Source: DASTPP01 sp035762175 (GTDB taxonomy: Bacteria > Myxococcota_A > Polyangia > Polyangiales > Polyangiaceae). From it: a stretch of 64,000 bases of DNA. The DNA lies in NCBI GenBank assembly GCA_035762175.1, contig DASTPP010000374.1, positions 1-64,000 of the forward strand, read 5' to 3'. Under the pieces are notes generated by a model, which made no database searches, was not told the DNA's origin, and was given only the letters and a program-made list of their open reading frames with translations. A program made the translations under genes and the position numbers. Numbering within the stretch: position 1 is the first letter of the stretch; every line of letters starts with the position of its first letter. Shown here in pieces: positions 51,640-60,426 of the stretch.

Positions 51640-52776
51640 ATGACCACCCTCGCCGTCGTCGCGGCGCTCGGGGCCGAGGGCCTCGAGGCGCTCTCGGCCC
51701 GCCTCTCGCTGCAGGTGCGGCGCCACCGCGAGCACCCCGAGCTCGCCCTGCTCAAGTACTCGATGATCGACTCGCCGATGGGCGACCCGGTGGTGCGCCA
51801 GTGCCGGGGCATCGTCGTCGACACGGCCGACGGGTTTCGGCCCGTGGCGTACCCCTTCGACAAGTTCTTCAACTACCACGAGGGGCAAGCGGCCAAGCTC
51901 GACTGGTCGACGGCGCGCGTCTTCGACAAGGCCGACGGCATTCTGTGCACGCTCTACGCGTACCGCGGGCGCTGGCACGTCGCGAGCGCCACGCTGCCCG
52001 ACGCCTCGGGCGCCCTCCGGGGCGCCGGCCGCAGCGTCGCCGAGGCGTTCTGGGGCGTCTTCCGCGACCGCGGGTATGCCCTGCCCGAGCGCGAAGACCA
52101 CTGCTTCATGTTCGAGCTCTGCCTGCCGAGCGACCCGGTCTTGGTGCGCCACGACGAGCCGAGGCTGCTCGCGCACGGCGCGCGCGACTTGCGCTCCTTC
52201 GAAGAGGTGGCCTACGAGCCCTTCGCCGAGCGGCACGGCTGGCAGTGCGTGGGGGCGCACCCGGTCGCGAGCCTCGACGAGGCGGTGCGGGCGGCCCGCG
52301 CGCTCGCCCCGACCTCGCGCGAGGGCTTCGTCGCCCGCGACGCGCGCTTTCAGCGGGTCAAGATCAAGTCGCCGGCCTTCGTGGCGCTGCACCACATGCG
52401 CGGCGCGACCAACCTGCGGCATTTGCTCGAGGTCGTGCGGACCAACGAGGGCGACGAGTTCCTCGCGTACTTTCCCGAGGCGCGGCCCGCCTGGCGGGCG
52501 GTGCGCGAGCGCTACGAGGCCCTCAAGGCCGAGGCCGAAGCGGCCCTCGAGAAGGGCGCCGGCCTCGACGATCGGGCCTTCGGCCTGGCGACCAAGCACC
52601 TGCCGTACGCCCCGATGCTCTTCGCCGTGCGCAAGGGGCGGGCGCCGTCGCTCGGCGAGCTGCTCGCCACCTGCTCGCTGCAGGCGCTCGAGAAGCACCT
52701 CGGGCTCGGCAAGCTCGCGCACGAGCTCGGCGTGCCCCTCGAGCCGGGCGCGCGCGGCCCGGTCGACGACGCCTGA
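51640..52776 (+). CDS. T4 Rnl1-like RNA ligase
   Basis: 378 residues. Nucleotidyltransferase core with all ligase motifs in order: pre-motif VVRQCRGIVVDT and YPFDKFFNYHEG; motif I K97-A-D-G (VFDKADGIL) with the AMP-accepting lysine; motif III DHCFMFELC (E159); motif IV EGFVARDA (E228); motif V RVKIKSP (K241, K243). The upstream KFFN..E segment is diagnostic of the Rnl1 branch, whose T4 member repairs cleaved tRNA anticodon loops during infection. A helical C-terminal domain follows. Stand-alone on the plus strand, between MGMT (divergent) and the BON gene (convergent). A substrate such as cleaved tRNA is an inference; no nuclease partner is adjacent. Confidence 0.88.
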   Translation: MTTLAVVAALGAEGLEALSARLSLQVRRHREHPELALLKYSMIDSPMGDPVVRQCRGIVVDTADGFRPVAYPFDKFFNYHEGQAAKLDWSTARVFDKADGILCTLYAYRGRWHVASATLPDASGALRGAGRSVAEAFWGVFRDRGYALPEREDHCFMFELCLPSDPVLVRHDEPRLLAHGARDLRSFEEVAYEPFAERHGWQCVGAHPVASLDEAVRAARALAPTSREGFVARDARFQRVKIKSPAFVALHHMRGATNLRHLLEVVRTNEGDEFLAYFPEARPAWRAVRERYEALKAEAEAALEKGAGLDDRAFGLATKHLPYAPMLFAVRKGRAPSLGELLATCSLQALEKHLGLGKLAHELGVPLEPGARGPVDDA

Positions 52777-52788
52777 ACCGGGGCCCGC

Positions 52789-52911
52789 TCAGCCCCGCTC
52801 GCGCAGGCTCTCGAGCGGCTTGCCCGAGCGCACGCGGCGGCAGGGCACGTCGAAGAGCGTAGGGGCGGACGGGGTCGGTTTCGAGAGGGCCCCGCCCGCC
52901 CGGCCCTTCAC
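52789..52911 (-). CDS. Possible 40-residue peptide coupled to the BON gene
   Basis: GTG 52911 overlaps the TGA of the BON protein as GTGA. The frame gives 40 residues ending in PTLFDVPCRRVRSGKPLESL followed by RERG, which looks more protein-like than the surrounding shadows. It could be a genuine coupled small gene or the C-terminal remnant of a lost one. No family recognised. Confidence 0.3.
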   Translation of the reverse strand: MKGRAGGALSKPTPSAPTLFDVPCRRVRSGKPLESLRERG

Positions 52912-54593
52912 TCCGAACGCGTGCCCCCCGCTTCGCCACCCGGGGCCGGCTCGCCCCCTTCGCCGCCCTCGCGCTTGGCCTCGTCGCCGCCCTCGCGCTT
53001 GGCCTCGTCGCTGCCCTCGGCGCCCTCGTGCCCGCGGGCGTCGCCCCCCTCGTCGTCGCCCTCGTCGCCCTCGTCGCCCTCGTCGCCCTCGTCGCCCTCG
53101 TCGGCCTCGCCCCAGTCGCCCTCGTCGCCCTCGTCGCCTTCGTCGCTCGCGGCGGCGATCTCGCCGGTCTCGCCCGCGTCGTCGGCGCCGGACGCGTCGC
53201 CCGCCTCGTCGGCCGGGGCCTTGGGCTTATGCTGCGGCTGCGCGGCGCGCGAGAGCAGCAGGTTCTGCACGCCGCGCACGCCCGCCATGCCCTCGACGAT
53301 CTGCAGGGCGAGGCGCTTGCTGAACTTGTCGGGCACCGTACCCTCGAGCGTGACCTCGCCCTCGCGGACGCTGACCGTGATGTCGGCCGCGTCGAGATCG
53401 GCGTGCTCGGTCAGGCGGTCGCAGACGGCCTCGTGAATGCGCTCGTCGGTCTTCTGGTAGCCTTTGGGCCCGACGCCGGCGAAGCGGCCCCGGACGGCGG
53501 CGCCGGGCGTCGCCGCGGGCTTGTCGGCGGCGGGCGGCTGGGCGACCTCGGGGCCCGGGCGCCGCGCGTCGGCCTCGCTCGGCCGGCCGTAACCGCCCTG
53601 GTTGACGTTGCCGCGGGGGCGATCGAAGCGATCGCCGCGGTTGAAGTCGCCGCGGGGGCGATCGAAGCGATCGCCGCGGTTGAAGTCGGGGCGCGGGCGC
53701 TGAAAGCCTTCGCCCTGGCCGAAGTCGCGCCGCGGGCGGCCTTCGCGATCGCCGCGGTCGAAGCCGCCGCGGGGCCGGTCGTCGCGGTTGAAGTCGCCGC
53801 GGGGCCGGTCGTCGCGGTTGAAGGCCGGCCGGGGGCGGTCGTCGCGGTTGAAGGCGGGGCGGGGCCGGTCGTCGCGGTTGAAGCCGCCCTGGTTGAAGTC
53901 GCCGCGGGGGCGGTCGAAGCGGCCTTCGCGGTTGAAGTCGCCGCGGGGTCGGCCTTCGCCCTGGCGCTGGTCGAAGTCGCGCCGCGGCGGCCGGAAGCCC
54001 TCGTCGCGGTCGAAGCCGCCGGCCGGCCGGCCGTAGCCGCCGCCCCGGGGCGCGTCGGCGGGGCCGCCGTAGCCGCCGCTGCGGCCCTGCAGATCGCCGC
54101 GGTAGCCGGTGCGCGGCCGATCGAAGCCCTGGCGCTGCTCGTAGGGGGCGCCCTGAGGGCGCGGCGACCAGGGGCGCTTGTCGTACGAGCCCTGGCGCTC
54201 GCCCCAGGGGCGGTCGTCGCTGCGGGCGCCGAAGGGGCGCCCTTGCTCGCGGGCCGGGCGGTCGTCGCCGCGGTCGCGGGGGGCGTTGCGGCCTTCGTCG
54301 CGATCGCCCTCGCTCCAGTCTTCGTTGCGGTCGCCCCAGCGCGACCCTTCGGCGCGCTCGCCGCCGGGCTGCTCGTCGCCCTCGGGGCGGTCGCCCCAGG
54401 CGGCGCGCCGCTGGGCGCGGTGCTCGCCCCAGGGCCGGCCTTCGACGACGGGGACGTCGAAGCGCGGCCCGCGCGAGCGCGCCTCGCGCTTCACGACGGG
54501 GCCCCGGGGGCGGGACTCGGCGGGCCCCTCGGCGCCCGGTTGTGCGCCTGCTTCGCCCTTCGGGGTGCCCTTCTGGCCTTCGTCGTTGCTCAT
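52908..54593 (-). CDS. BON-domain protein with long disordered repeat tails
   Basis: 561 residues; AAGGAC precedes the ATG. Residues 1-355 are intrinsically disordered, Arg/Gly/Asp/Pro-rich, with about 15 repeats of an RGDFNRDDRPRP-type unit (DNA repeats of roughly 30-33 bases at 53600-53960). Residues 365-440 form one BON domain (YQKTDERIHEAVCDRLTEHA, ITVSVREGEVTLEGTVPDKF, LALQIVEGMAGVRGVQNLLL). The last 110 residues are acidic, with a run of EGD repeats. BON domains bind membranes or polysaccharides; the RGG-like part resembles RNA-binding or phase-separating tails. No signal peptide, so cytosolic. Highly unusual composition for a BON protein; divergent from the membrane protein at 54812. 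Confidence 0.8.
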   Translation of the reverse strand: MSNDEGQKGTPKGEAGAQPGAEGPAESRPRGPVVKREARSRGPRFDVPVVEGRPWGEHRAQRRAAWGDRPEGDEQPGGERAEGSRWGDRNEDWSEGDRDEGRNAPRDRGDDRPAREQGRPFGARSDDRPWGERQGSYDKRPWSPRPQGAPYEQRQGFDRPRTGYRGDLQGRSGGYGGPADAPRGGGYGRPAGGFDRDEGFRPPRRDFDQRQGEGRPRGDFNREGRFDRPRGDFNQGGFNRDDRPRPAFNRDDRPRPAFNRDDRPRGDFNRDDRPRGGFDRGDREGRPRRDFGQGEGFQRPRPDFNRGDRFDRPRGDFNRGDRFDRPRGNVNQGGYGRPSEADARRPGPEVAQPPAADKPAATPGAAVRGRFAGVGPKGYQKTDERIHEAVCDRLTEHADLDAADITVSVREGEVTLEGTVPDKFSKRLALQIVEGMAGVRGVQNLLLSRAAQPQHKPKAPADEAGDASGADDAGETGEIAAASDEGDEGDEGDWGEADEGDEGDEGDEGDEGDDEGGDARGHEGAEGSDEAKREGGDEAKREGGEGGEPAPGGEAGGTRSE

Positions 54594-54811
54594 CGGTTGT
54601 CCTTTCTAGGGCGGCCGAGGGGGCCCCGGCCGCCGCGCCCCTCGCCGTTACCATAGTTCGTGGGGCCGGCGACGCCATTCGGCTCCCGCTCGAGCCGAAG
54701 CGTGGGCGGCGCCGCGCGGGGGCATGCTTTTTCGTACTCGGCGAAAGGCGCGGGCAGTAAAGTGCGAGATTGGTTGGGCTCAGCTTCGGGCCCGCCAACG
54801 CTCGGGGGCCC

Positions 54812-56695
54812 ATGCGCACAAGCTCGTTCGTTCGTTCGACCCGCCCGGCCGCTGCGGGCGCGATCGGGGCCTCGCCCGTCGAGGGGGGCATCGACGCGAC
54901 CAACGCGGCGCCCGATCTCGCGCCGCGCGAGGTGCCGACCTCCGGGCCGAGCTCGGCGGGCGACCTGCTGCCGGCGGTCGAGCGGGCGCGCCCGGCGGCC
55001 GAGCCCGAGCGGGCGCGTGCGGCGGCCGAGCCCGAGCGGGCGCGTGCGGCGGTCGAGCCCGAGCGGGCGCATCTGGCGGTCGAGCCCGAGCGCGCGTCCG
55101 ACGAGGTGTTTACCCCGGCCCGGGCGACCGGGGGGCTCACGGCGGCGCCGGCCGAGGCGCTGCGGGCGCCCGAGGGCGTCGAGCCCGCCGAGCTCGAGCC
55201 GTCGTTCACGCCGCCCACGGCGAGGCCCGAGGGGCCCCCCAAGGCGCGGGCGCGCGAGGGGGCGGCGGCCGAGCGGCTCGGGCCGGGGCTCGGGCGGCGG
55301 GGCGGCGCGGGCCAAGCGCGCCCGTGGCCGGCCTTGCTCGGGCTCTTCGCCCAGCGCGCCCGCGACCTGATGCGGGCGCGAATGCGGCCCGAGGCCGCCT
55401 CGTCGCTCGCGCAGCGGGCGGCCGACGCCTTCGCCGACGTCTACGCCTTCGTCGTCGCGGCGGGGCTGAGCCTTTACCTCTTCGGCGAGCTCTACGTGCG
55501 GCACGCCCACCTCTATTTGCAGAGCCTGCCGGCGCCGCCGCCGGCGGGCGGCCTCTTCTCGGCCGAGGTCTTGGTCGCCTGCTCGCCCGCGGCGGTCGTC
55601 TGCGCCCTGCCGACCTTGCTCTCGTACTCGCTCATCGCCGCGGGCCAGCGCTCGCTCGAGACGCGGCTGAACTTCGACGTGCCCGGCGGCCCGAGCTCGC
55701 AGCGCGAGGCCGAGTGGGCGCCGGCCTACGTCGAGGCGCGGCTGCGCTGGCGCCACGAGGCCGCGCACGTCGTGCTCGCCCGCAAGCGCATCGCCCACCA
55801 CGGCCGGCTCTACGGCCTGCTCGTGTCGCTCCTGCTCGGCCTCTGCGCCATGATCGCCGCCCCGCAGGTGCTCTTCGGCCGCCCGCCCTCGACCCAGCCC
55901 GAGAAGGTCGCGCTCGCCGTCGCGACGGCGCTGCTCATCAACTTCGCGCGCGACGTCGGCCGCATGGCCGTGCGCGCCGCCAACCGCGACGCCAGCAGCC
56001 GCATGCTCGCGTGGAACATCAAGCGCCTGATGATGACCGCGGTCGGCACGCTGCTGCTCAGCGGCCTCGCCTTCGCCGGCTCGCTGCCCGAGGCGCTGCA
56101 GGGCCCGGCCGGCTGGCTGCTCATCGGCGGGGCCATGGCCCTCTTCGCCGACCAGGTGATGGACGCCGTCGGCGACCGCTTCGCCGCCCTCTTCGGCGTC
56201 AAGCGCCCGCCGCAGGACGACGGCGAGAGCCTGCGGCGCCTCGACGGCATGGGCGAAGACGACCTCGAGCGCCTCGGCGAGGAGGGCATCGACTCGGCGC
56301 ACGCGCTCGCGATGTGCTCGACCGCGAAGCTCTTCTTCAACACCCCCTACGCCCTGCAGCGCATCTGCGACTGGCAGGACCAGGCGCTGCTCGTCGTGCG
56401 GCTCGGCGAGCCGAAGGCGCGGCTCTTCCGCGAGCAGCTGCAGCTGCGCGGCGCCATCGACGCGCAGCGCCTCGCCGCCGACTTTCTGCGCCCCGGCCGC
56501 GTCGACGACAAGCAGCGCGAAGACCTCGTCAAGGTGCTCGGCTTCGCGTCCGAGCCGCAGGCGCGCATGGTGCTCGAGCGCCTGGCCTGCGACGACATGA
56601 TCCGGCAGCTTGCCTGCTTCCGGAAGGCCCTGCCCTTCGACGTCGACGCGGGCGACGCGGCCGCGCCCCTCGCCGCGCCGGGCGGCGGGCGCTGA
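54812..56695 (+). CDS. Multi-pass membrane protein with N-terminal repeats and HhH-like tail
   Basis: 627 residues from ATG 54812 (a TTG 14 codons upstream is possible). Residues 50-95 contain four copies of a 10-residue AEPERARAAV-type unit (30-base DNA repeats at about 54980-55100). After a Pro-rich linker, four or five transmembrane helices lie between residues 200 and 445 (VYAFVVAAGLSLYLFGELY; VLVACSPAAVVCALPTLLSY; LLVSLLLGLCAMIAAPQVLF; MMTAVGTLLLSGLAFAGSL; GWLLIGGAMALFADQVMDA). The C-terminal 180 residues include LRRLDGMGEDDLERLGEEGI and DSAHALAMCSTAKLFFNTPY, an HhH/SAM-like helical module, then CDWQDQALLVVRLG. Similar tails occur in other bacterial membrane proteins of unknown role. No function assigned. 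Confidence 0.72.
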   Translation: MRTSSFVRSTRPAAAGAIGASPVEGGIDATNAAPDLAPREVPTSGPSSAGDLLPAVERARPAAEPERARAAAEPERARAAVEPERAHLAVEPERASDEVFTPARATGGLTAAPAEALRAPEGVEPAELEPSFTPPTARPEGPPKARAREGAAAERLGPGLGRRGGAGQARPWPALLGLFAQRARDLMRARMRPEAASSLAQRAADAFADVYAFVVAAGLSLYLFGELYVRHAHLYLQSLPAPPPAGGLFSAEVLVACSPAAVVCALPTLLSYSLIAAGQRSLETRLNFDVPGGPSSQREAEWAPAYVEARLRWRHEAAHVVLARKRIAHHGRLYGLLVSLLLGLCAMIAAPQVLFGRPPSTQPEKVALAVATALLINFARDVGRMAVRAANRDASSRMLAWNIKRLMMTAVGTLLLSGLAFAGSLPEALQGPAGWLLIGGAMALFADQVMDAVGDRFAALFGVKRPPQDDGESLRRLDGMGEDDLERLGEEGIDSAHALAMCSTAKLFFNTPYALQRICDWQDQALLVVRLGEPKARLFREQLQLRGAIDAQRLAADFLRPGRVDDKQREDLVKVLGFASEPQARMVLERLACDDMIRQLACFRKALPFDVDAGDAAAPLAAPGGGR

Positions 56696-56727
56696 GGCGG
56701 CGCGCGGCCGCGCCCCGGGACGGCCCC

Positions 56728-57942
56728 TCAGCCGCCCTCGGCGAAGGGGCAGTTGACGTAGATCGGGGCCGAGAAGCCCTCGTCGACCGCGGCGCGCACG
56801 ATCGCGCAGCGGCCCGGGGGCACCGGCACGACGGCCACCTCGCCCGACGCGGGCGCCGCCGCCGCCCGGCCGTCGACCAGCACGCGCAAGGTCTCGCCCG
56901 CCGCCCGCACCGCGACCGAGTCGCGCGCCCGCACGGCGCCGCCCACGCCCCGCCAGCCGCCCTCGTCGCCCCGCACCTGCAGCGAGCAGGCGCGGGGGTT
57001 GCGCACGCAGGTGCGCCCCGCGAGCACGGCGTCGCGCACGCCGCGCGCGGTCTTGCTCTCGGCGAGCACGAAGGTGGTCGCCCGCAGGTAGTAGCTGTGG
57101 CTGTCGCTGCCGCCGACGGGCGCCATGCGCTTCTGGCGGCGGGGTATCTCGCGGTCGAGCCGGGCGAGCGTCGCCTCGAGCGAGCGGTCTTCGTCGCCGA
57201 GCAGGAGGCGGTCGCGCAGGTGCGCGACGTTCAGGTTGAAGGCCTCGTAGGCCTGCGCCGCCCGGTCGACGGCGGCGATCTCGGGCGGCAGCGGCTCGGC
57301 CGAGGTGAAGGGGCGCCACGACAGGTCGTAGCCGGTGAACGAGAAGGGCGATCGGACGGGCTCGAGGAAGGGGTGGTTCACGGTCAGCACGCCGCCCGAG
57401 GCGACGTACTTCTCGAAGAAGCGCTCGGGGTGCTCGCTCGCCTCGCCGGGCGGGAGCGCCGCGAGCGTGCCCTCGAGATCGCCGAACGAGAGCCCGACGT
57501 GGCCGTAGAGCCCGTCGGTGTACTCGAAGCCCGGCACGAAGAGCACCGGCCCGGTGAACTCGCGCGCGAGCCGCTCGCGCAGGTAGGCGTGCGCCCCGAG
57601 CGCCCGCTCGCGCAGCGCGGGCTCTTGAAAGAAGCGGCGCCGGATGTGCGGCGTCAGCACCACGAAGTCGAGCCGCTCGCGCCGCGCGAGCTCGATCGTG
57701 TCGTCGAGCCCGCGCGAGACGTGGCCGTCCGAGTCGGGCGGGCTGACGTGGCAGTGGAAGTCGCCCGCGAGCAGGAGGTAGCGCGAGGGCGGCACCGCCG
57801 CGCGCAGCGCCGGGCCCGAGGGCGGCTGGTAGGCGCTGCCCATGGCGAGGTCCATCAGGGTCTTGTCGAGCGACTGGGCGCACCCCGCGGCCCCCGGCGA
57901 GAGCGCGAGGGCGGCGGCGGCCAAGAGGCCACGGTTGAGCAC
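56728..57942 (-). CDS. PHP-domain metallophosphoesterase-like lipoprotein
   Basis: 404 residues from GTG 57942, giving a short signal peptide and lipobox (LSPGAAGC); further upstream starts would overlap the divergent polyketide synthase region. PHP-type metal motifs: GDFHCHVSPPDSDGH, LDFVVLTPH, VLTVNHPF and VGGSDSHSYY, in the order seen in CehA/McbA-like and histidinol-phosphatase-like hydrolases. The C-terminal 100 residues are beta-rich (SLQVRGDEGGWRGVGGAVRA), probably a carbohydrate- or wall-binding module. Likely an exported phosphoesterase or related hydrolase; the substrate is unknown. Confidence 0.82.
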   Translation of the reverse strand: MLNRGLLAAAALALSPGAAGCAQSLDKTLMDLAMGSAYQPPSGPALRAAVPPSRYLLLAGDFHCHVSPPDSDGHVSRGLDDTIELARRERLDFVVLTPHIRRRFFQEPALRERALGAHAYLRERLAREFTGPVLFVPGFEYTDGLYGHVGLSFGDLEGTLAALPPGEASEHPERFFEKYVASGGVLTVNHPFLEPVRSPFSFTGYDLSWRPFTSAEPLPPEIAAVDRAAQAYEAFNLNVAHLRDRLLLGDEDRSLEATLARLDREIPRRQKRMAPVGGSDSHSYYLRATTFVLAESKTARGVRDAVLAGRTCVRNPRACSLQVRGDEGGWRGVGGAVRARDSVAVRAAGETLRVLVDGRAAAAPASGEVAVVPVPPGRCAIVRAAVDEGFSAPIYVNCPFAEGG

Positions 57943-58079
57943 GAGCGCCAGAATGACACATCCGGGGATTCTGACCGCACCCTTCGCCGCCGCGGGGCCC
58001 GCGCCACGGGCGGGCAAGCGGGCCCGGCGCGGCCGCCCCGACGGGCTCGAGAGTTGCAACCCGTCCGGCCCGAGATCGC

Positions 58080-59240
58080 ATGCCCGCCCCGGCCCTCACG
58101 CTCGTCCGCTTCCGCCCCACCCGGCCGCGCTACGAGCTGCCGCAGGCCCGCCTGCTCGACTGGCTCGCCGCCGCGCACGCCGAGGCGCAGGCCCGCCTCG
58201 AGGGGGCGCCGCCCGAAGCGCGCGGGCCGCTGGCCGAGCGGGTACGCAAGGTGCTCGGCCGCTGTGGCTGCCCGCCCGACAAGATCGCCGCGCGCGGCTT
58301 CATGCTGCCCGACTGCCTCACCACCCGCTGGGACGACAACGACTTCTTCGACGTCGCGCGGCGCCCCCGGGGCCCGGGCTCCGAAGAGCGCTCGCGCCGG
58401 TTCGACGCGCTCGCCTCCGCCTACTTCGAGGCCGAGTACGCGGGCGAGGCCGCCGCGCCGCGCGACCTCATTCACGTGACGTGCACGGGCTACGTCGCGC
58501 CGAGCGCGGCGCAGCGGCTGGTGGCCGCGCGCGGCTGGGGGGGCCGGACGCGGGTCACGCACGCCTACCACATGGGCTGCTACGCCTCGATCCCCGCGCT
58601 GCGGCTCGCCGCCGGCTGCTTCGCCACGGCCACGCCCGCGGCGCCGGCCGGCGCCGGGCGGGTCGACGTCGTGCACACCGAGCTCTGCTCGCTGCACTTC
58701 GACCCCTCGGCCCAGAGCGTCGAGCAGCTCGTGGTGCAGAGCCTCTTCGCCGACGGCATGATCCGCTACTCGGTCGAGCCGGGCGGGCGGGGCCCGGGGC
58801 TCGCGCTGCTCGCGACCCACGAGCGGGTCCTGCCCGACTCGGCCGGCGACATGGCCTGGATCGTGGGCGACCACGGCATGCGCATGACGCTCTCGCCGGC
58901 GGTGCCCGCGCGCGTCGCCGGGTCGCTGCGCGGCTTCGTCGCCGAGCTCCTCGCGCTCGGGGGCCGCGGCCTCGGCGAGCTGCCCGGGGCGGTCTGGGCG
59001 GTGCACCCCGGGGGGCCCAAGATCATCGACGGCGTGCGCGCGGCCCTCGAGCTCGACGAGGCGCAGGTGCGGGCGAGCCGCGAGGTCTTGCGCGCCTACG
59101 GCAACATGTCGTCGGCGACGCTGCCGCACGTCTGGGCCCGCGTCCTCGACGACCCGGCCGTCCGGCCCGGCACGCTCGTCGTCGGCCTCGCCTTCGGCCC
59201 CGGCCTCACGGTCTGCGGGTGCCTGCTCGAGAAGCGCTGA
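58080..59240 (+). CDS. Type III polyketide synthase
   Basis: 386 residues. Thiolase-fold chalcone/stilbene synthase family with the complete catalytic triad: C167 in HAYHMGCYASIPALRLAAG, H309 in WAVHPGGPKIID and N342 in YGNMSSATLPHVW. VTCTGYVAPSAAQRL and VVHTELCSLHF are also typical. Such enzymes extend fatty acyl-CoA starters with malonyl-CoA to give alkylresorcinols or alkylpyrones in bacteria. The downstream membrane protein and UbiG-like methyltransferase overlap each other and this gene (TGATG and GTGA junctions), so the three form one translationally coupled operon, probably making a methylated phenolic or quinone-like lipid. Confidence 0.92.
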   Translation: MPAPALTLVRFRPTRPRYELPQARLLDWLAAAHAEAQARLEGAPPEARGPLAERVRKVLGRCGCPPDKIAARGFMLPDCLTTRWDDNDFFDVARRPRGPGSEERSRRFDALASAYFEAEYAGEAAAPRDLIHVTCTGYVAPSAAQRLVAARGWGGRTRVTHAYHMGCYASIPALRLAAGCFATATPAAPAGAGRVDVVHTELCSLHFDPSAQSVEQLVVQSLFADGMIRYSVEPGGRGPGLALLATHERVLPDSAGDMAWIVGDHGMRMTLSPAVPARVAGSLRGFVAELLALGGRGLGELPGAVWAVHPGGPKIIDGVRAALELDEAQVRASREVLRAYGNMSSATLPHVWARVLDDPAVRPGTLVVGLAFGPGLTVCGCLLEKR

Positions 59241-59692
59241 TGCGCGCCCTCTTGCTCGCCCCGGCCGCGCTCCAGGCGCTCGCGATGGTCGTCGACGAGG
59301 CGTGGTTTCACCGCCGGCGGGGCCTGCCCCGCTGGGAGCGCGTCGGCCACCCGGTCGACACGGCGAGCGTCGCGCTCTGCTACGGCTGGCTGCTCGCGCG
59401 GAGCCCCGGCGACCCCGGCGCGCTCTCGGTCTACGCCGGGCTCGCCCTCGCCTCGTGCCTGCTCGTGACGAAGGACGAGTTCGTGCACGCCCGCCACTGC
59501 GCCCCGGGCGAGCACTGGCTGCACGCCGTGCTCTTCGTGCTGCACCCGATCGTCTTTCTGGCCTTCGGGGCGCACTGGCGGTCGGGCGGCGACCCGGCCA
59601 TCATCGCGCTGCAGCTCGCGCTCACGCTCGCCTTCATGACCTACCAGATCGCCTACTGGAGCCTGCCTTGGAAGCGAACGCCCGCCCCGTGA
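59240..59692 (+). CDS. Membrane protein of the type III PKS operon
   Basis: 150 residues; its ATG shares one base with the preceding TGA. Four hydrophobic segments (LLLAPAALQALAMVVDEAWF; SVALCYGWLLARSPG; YAGLALASCLLVTKDEFVHA; HAVLFVLHPIVFLAFGAHW; ALQLALTLAFMTYQIAYW). The motifs DEAWFHRRRGLPRWERVGHP and KDEFVHARHC with conserved Glu, His and Cys look catalytic or metal-binding. Proteins of this type accompany type III PKS and methyltransferase genes elsewhere, to my recollection, but their reaction is not known to me; oxidation or membrane channelling of the lipid product is a guess. Confidence 0.75.
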   Translation: MRALLLAPAALQALAMVVDEAWFHRRRGLPRWERVGHPVDTASVALCYGWLLARSPGDPGALSVYAGLALASCLLVTKDEFVHARHCAPGEHWLHAVLFVLHPIVFLAFGAHWRSGGDPAIIALQLALTLAFMTYQIAYWSLPWKRTPAP

Positions 59693-60426
59693 ACAACGCC
59701 ATCTACTCCGAGCTCGGCGACCGGTGGTACGACGCGCACGACGACCCGGTGGCGCTCTTGCGCGCCGAGTCGCGCCACCGCAACCCCTGGGTCGCCCGGC
59801 GGGTCGAGCGGGCCTTCGGCGGCCGCCCGGTCGACGCCCTCGACGTCGGCTGCGGCGCGGGCTTTCTGTCGAACTACCTCGCCGCCCGCGGCCACCGCGT
59901 GAGCGGGCTCGACGCCTCGGCCGAGAGCCTCGAGGTCGCCCGCCGCCACGACCCCTCGCGCTCGGTCGACTACCGCCTCGGCGACGCGCTCGCCCTGCCC
60001 TACCCCGACGCGAGCTTCGACGTCGCCTGCGCGATGGACTTTCTCGAGCACGTCGAGCACCCCGCCCGCGCCGTCGCCGAGATCGCGCGCGTCTTGCGCC
60101 CCTCGGGCCTCTTCTTCTTTCACACCTTCAACCGCAACGCGCTCGCGTACCTCGTCATCATCAAGGCCGTCGAGTGGTTCGTGAAGAACACGCCGCGCGA
60201 CATGCACGTCTTGCGCCTCTTTCTGCGCCCCGACGAGCTCGCCGCGATGTGCCGGGCGAGCGGCCTCGAGCCCCTCGAAGTCCTCGGCTCCCGGCCCCGC
60301 CTCGGCCCCGCCCTCCTGAAGCTCGCCGCGACGGGCGTCGTGCCCGACGACTTCGCCTTCACCTTCAGCCGCTCGACCCTGCTGGCCTACACCGGCGTCG
60401 CCCGCCGCGAAGCCGCCCGGCCCTGA
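59689..60426 (+). CDS. UbiG-like SAM-dependent O-methyltransferase
   Basis: 245 residues from GTG 59689, overlapping the previous stop as GTGA; an in-frame TTG 59668 would add seven residues. VNNAIYSELGDRWYDAHDDP is the start signature of UbiG/Coq3-type methyltransferases. Class I SAM fold: motif I ALDVGCGAGFLSNYLA, GLDASAESLEVAR, post-I LGDALALPYPDASFDVACAM, and LRPSGLFFFHTFNRN. Expected to methylate a phenolic hydroxyl of the polyketide lipid made by the operon, by analogy with ubiquinone synthesis. Confidence 0.88.
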   Translation: MNNAIYSELGDRWYDAHDDPVALLRAESRHRNPWVARRVERAFGGRPVDALDVGCGAGFLSNYLAARGHRVSGLDASAESLEVARRHDPSRSVDYRLGDALALPYPDASFDVACAMDFLEHVEHPARAVAEIARVLRPSGLFFFHTFNRNALAYLVIIKAVEWFVKNTPRDMHVLRLFLRPDELAAMCRASGLEPLEVLGSRPRLGPALLKLAATGVVPDDFAFTFSRSTLLAYTGVARREAARP

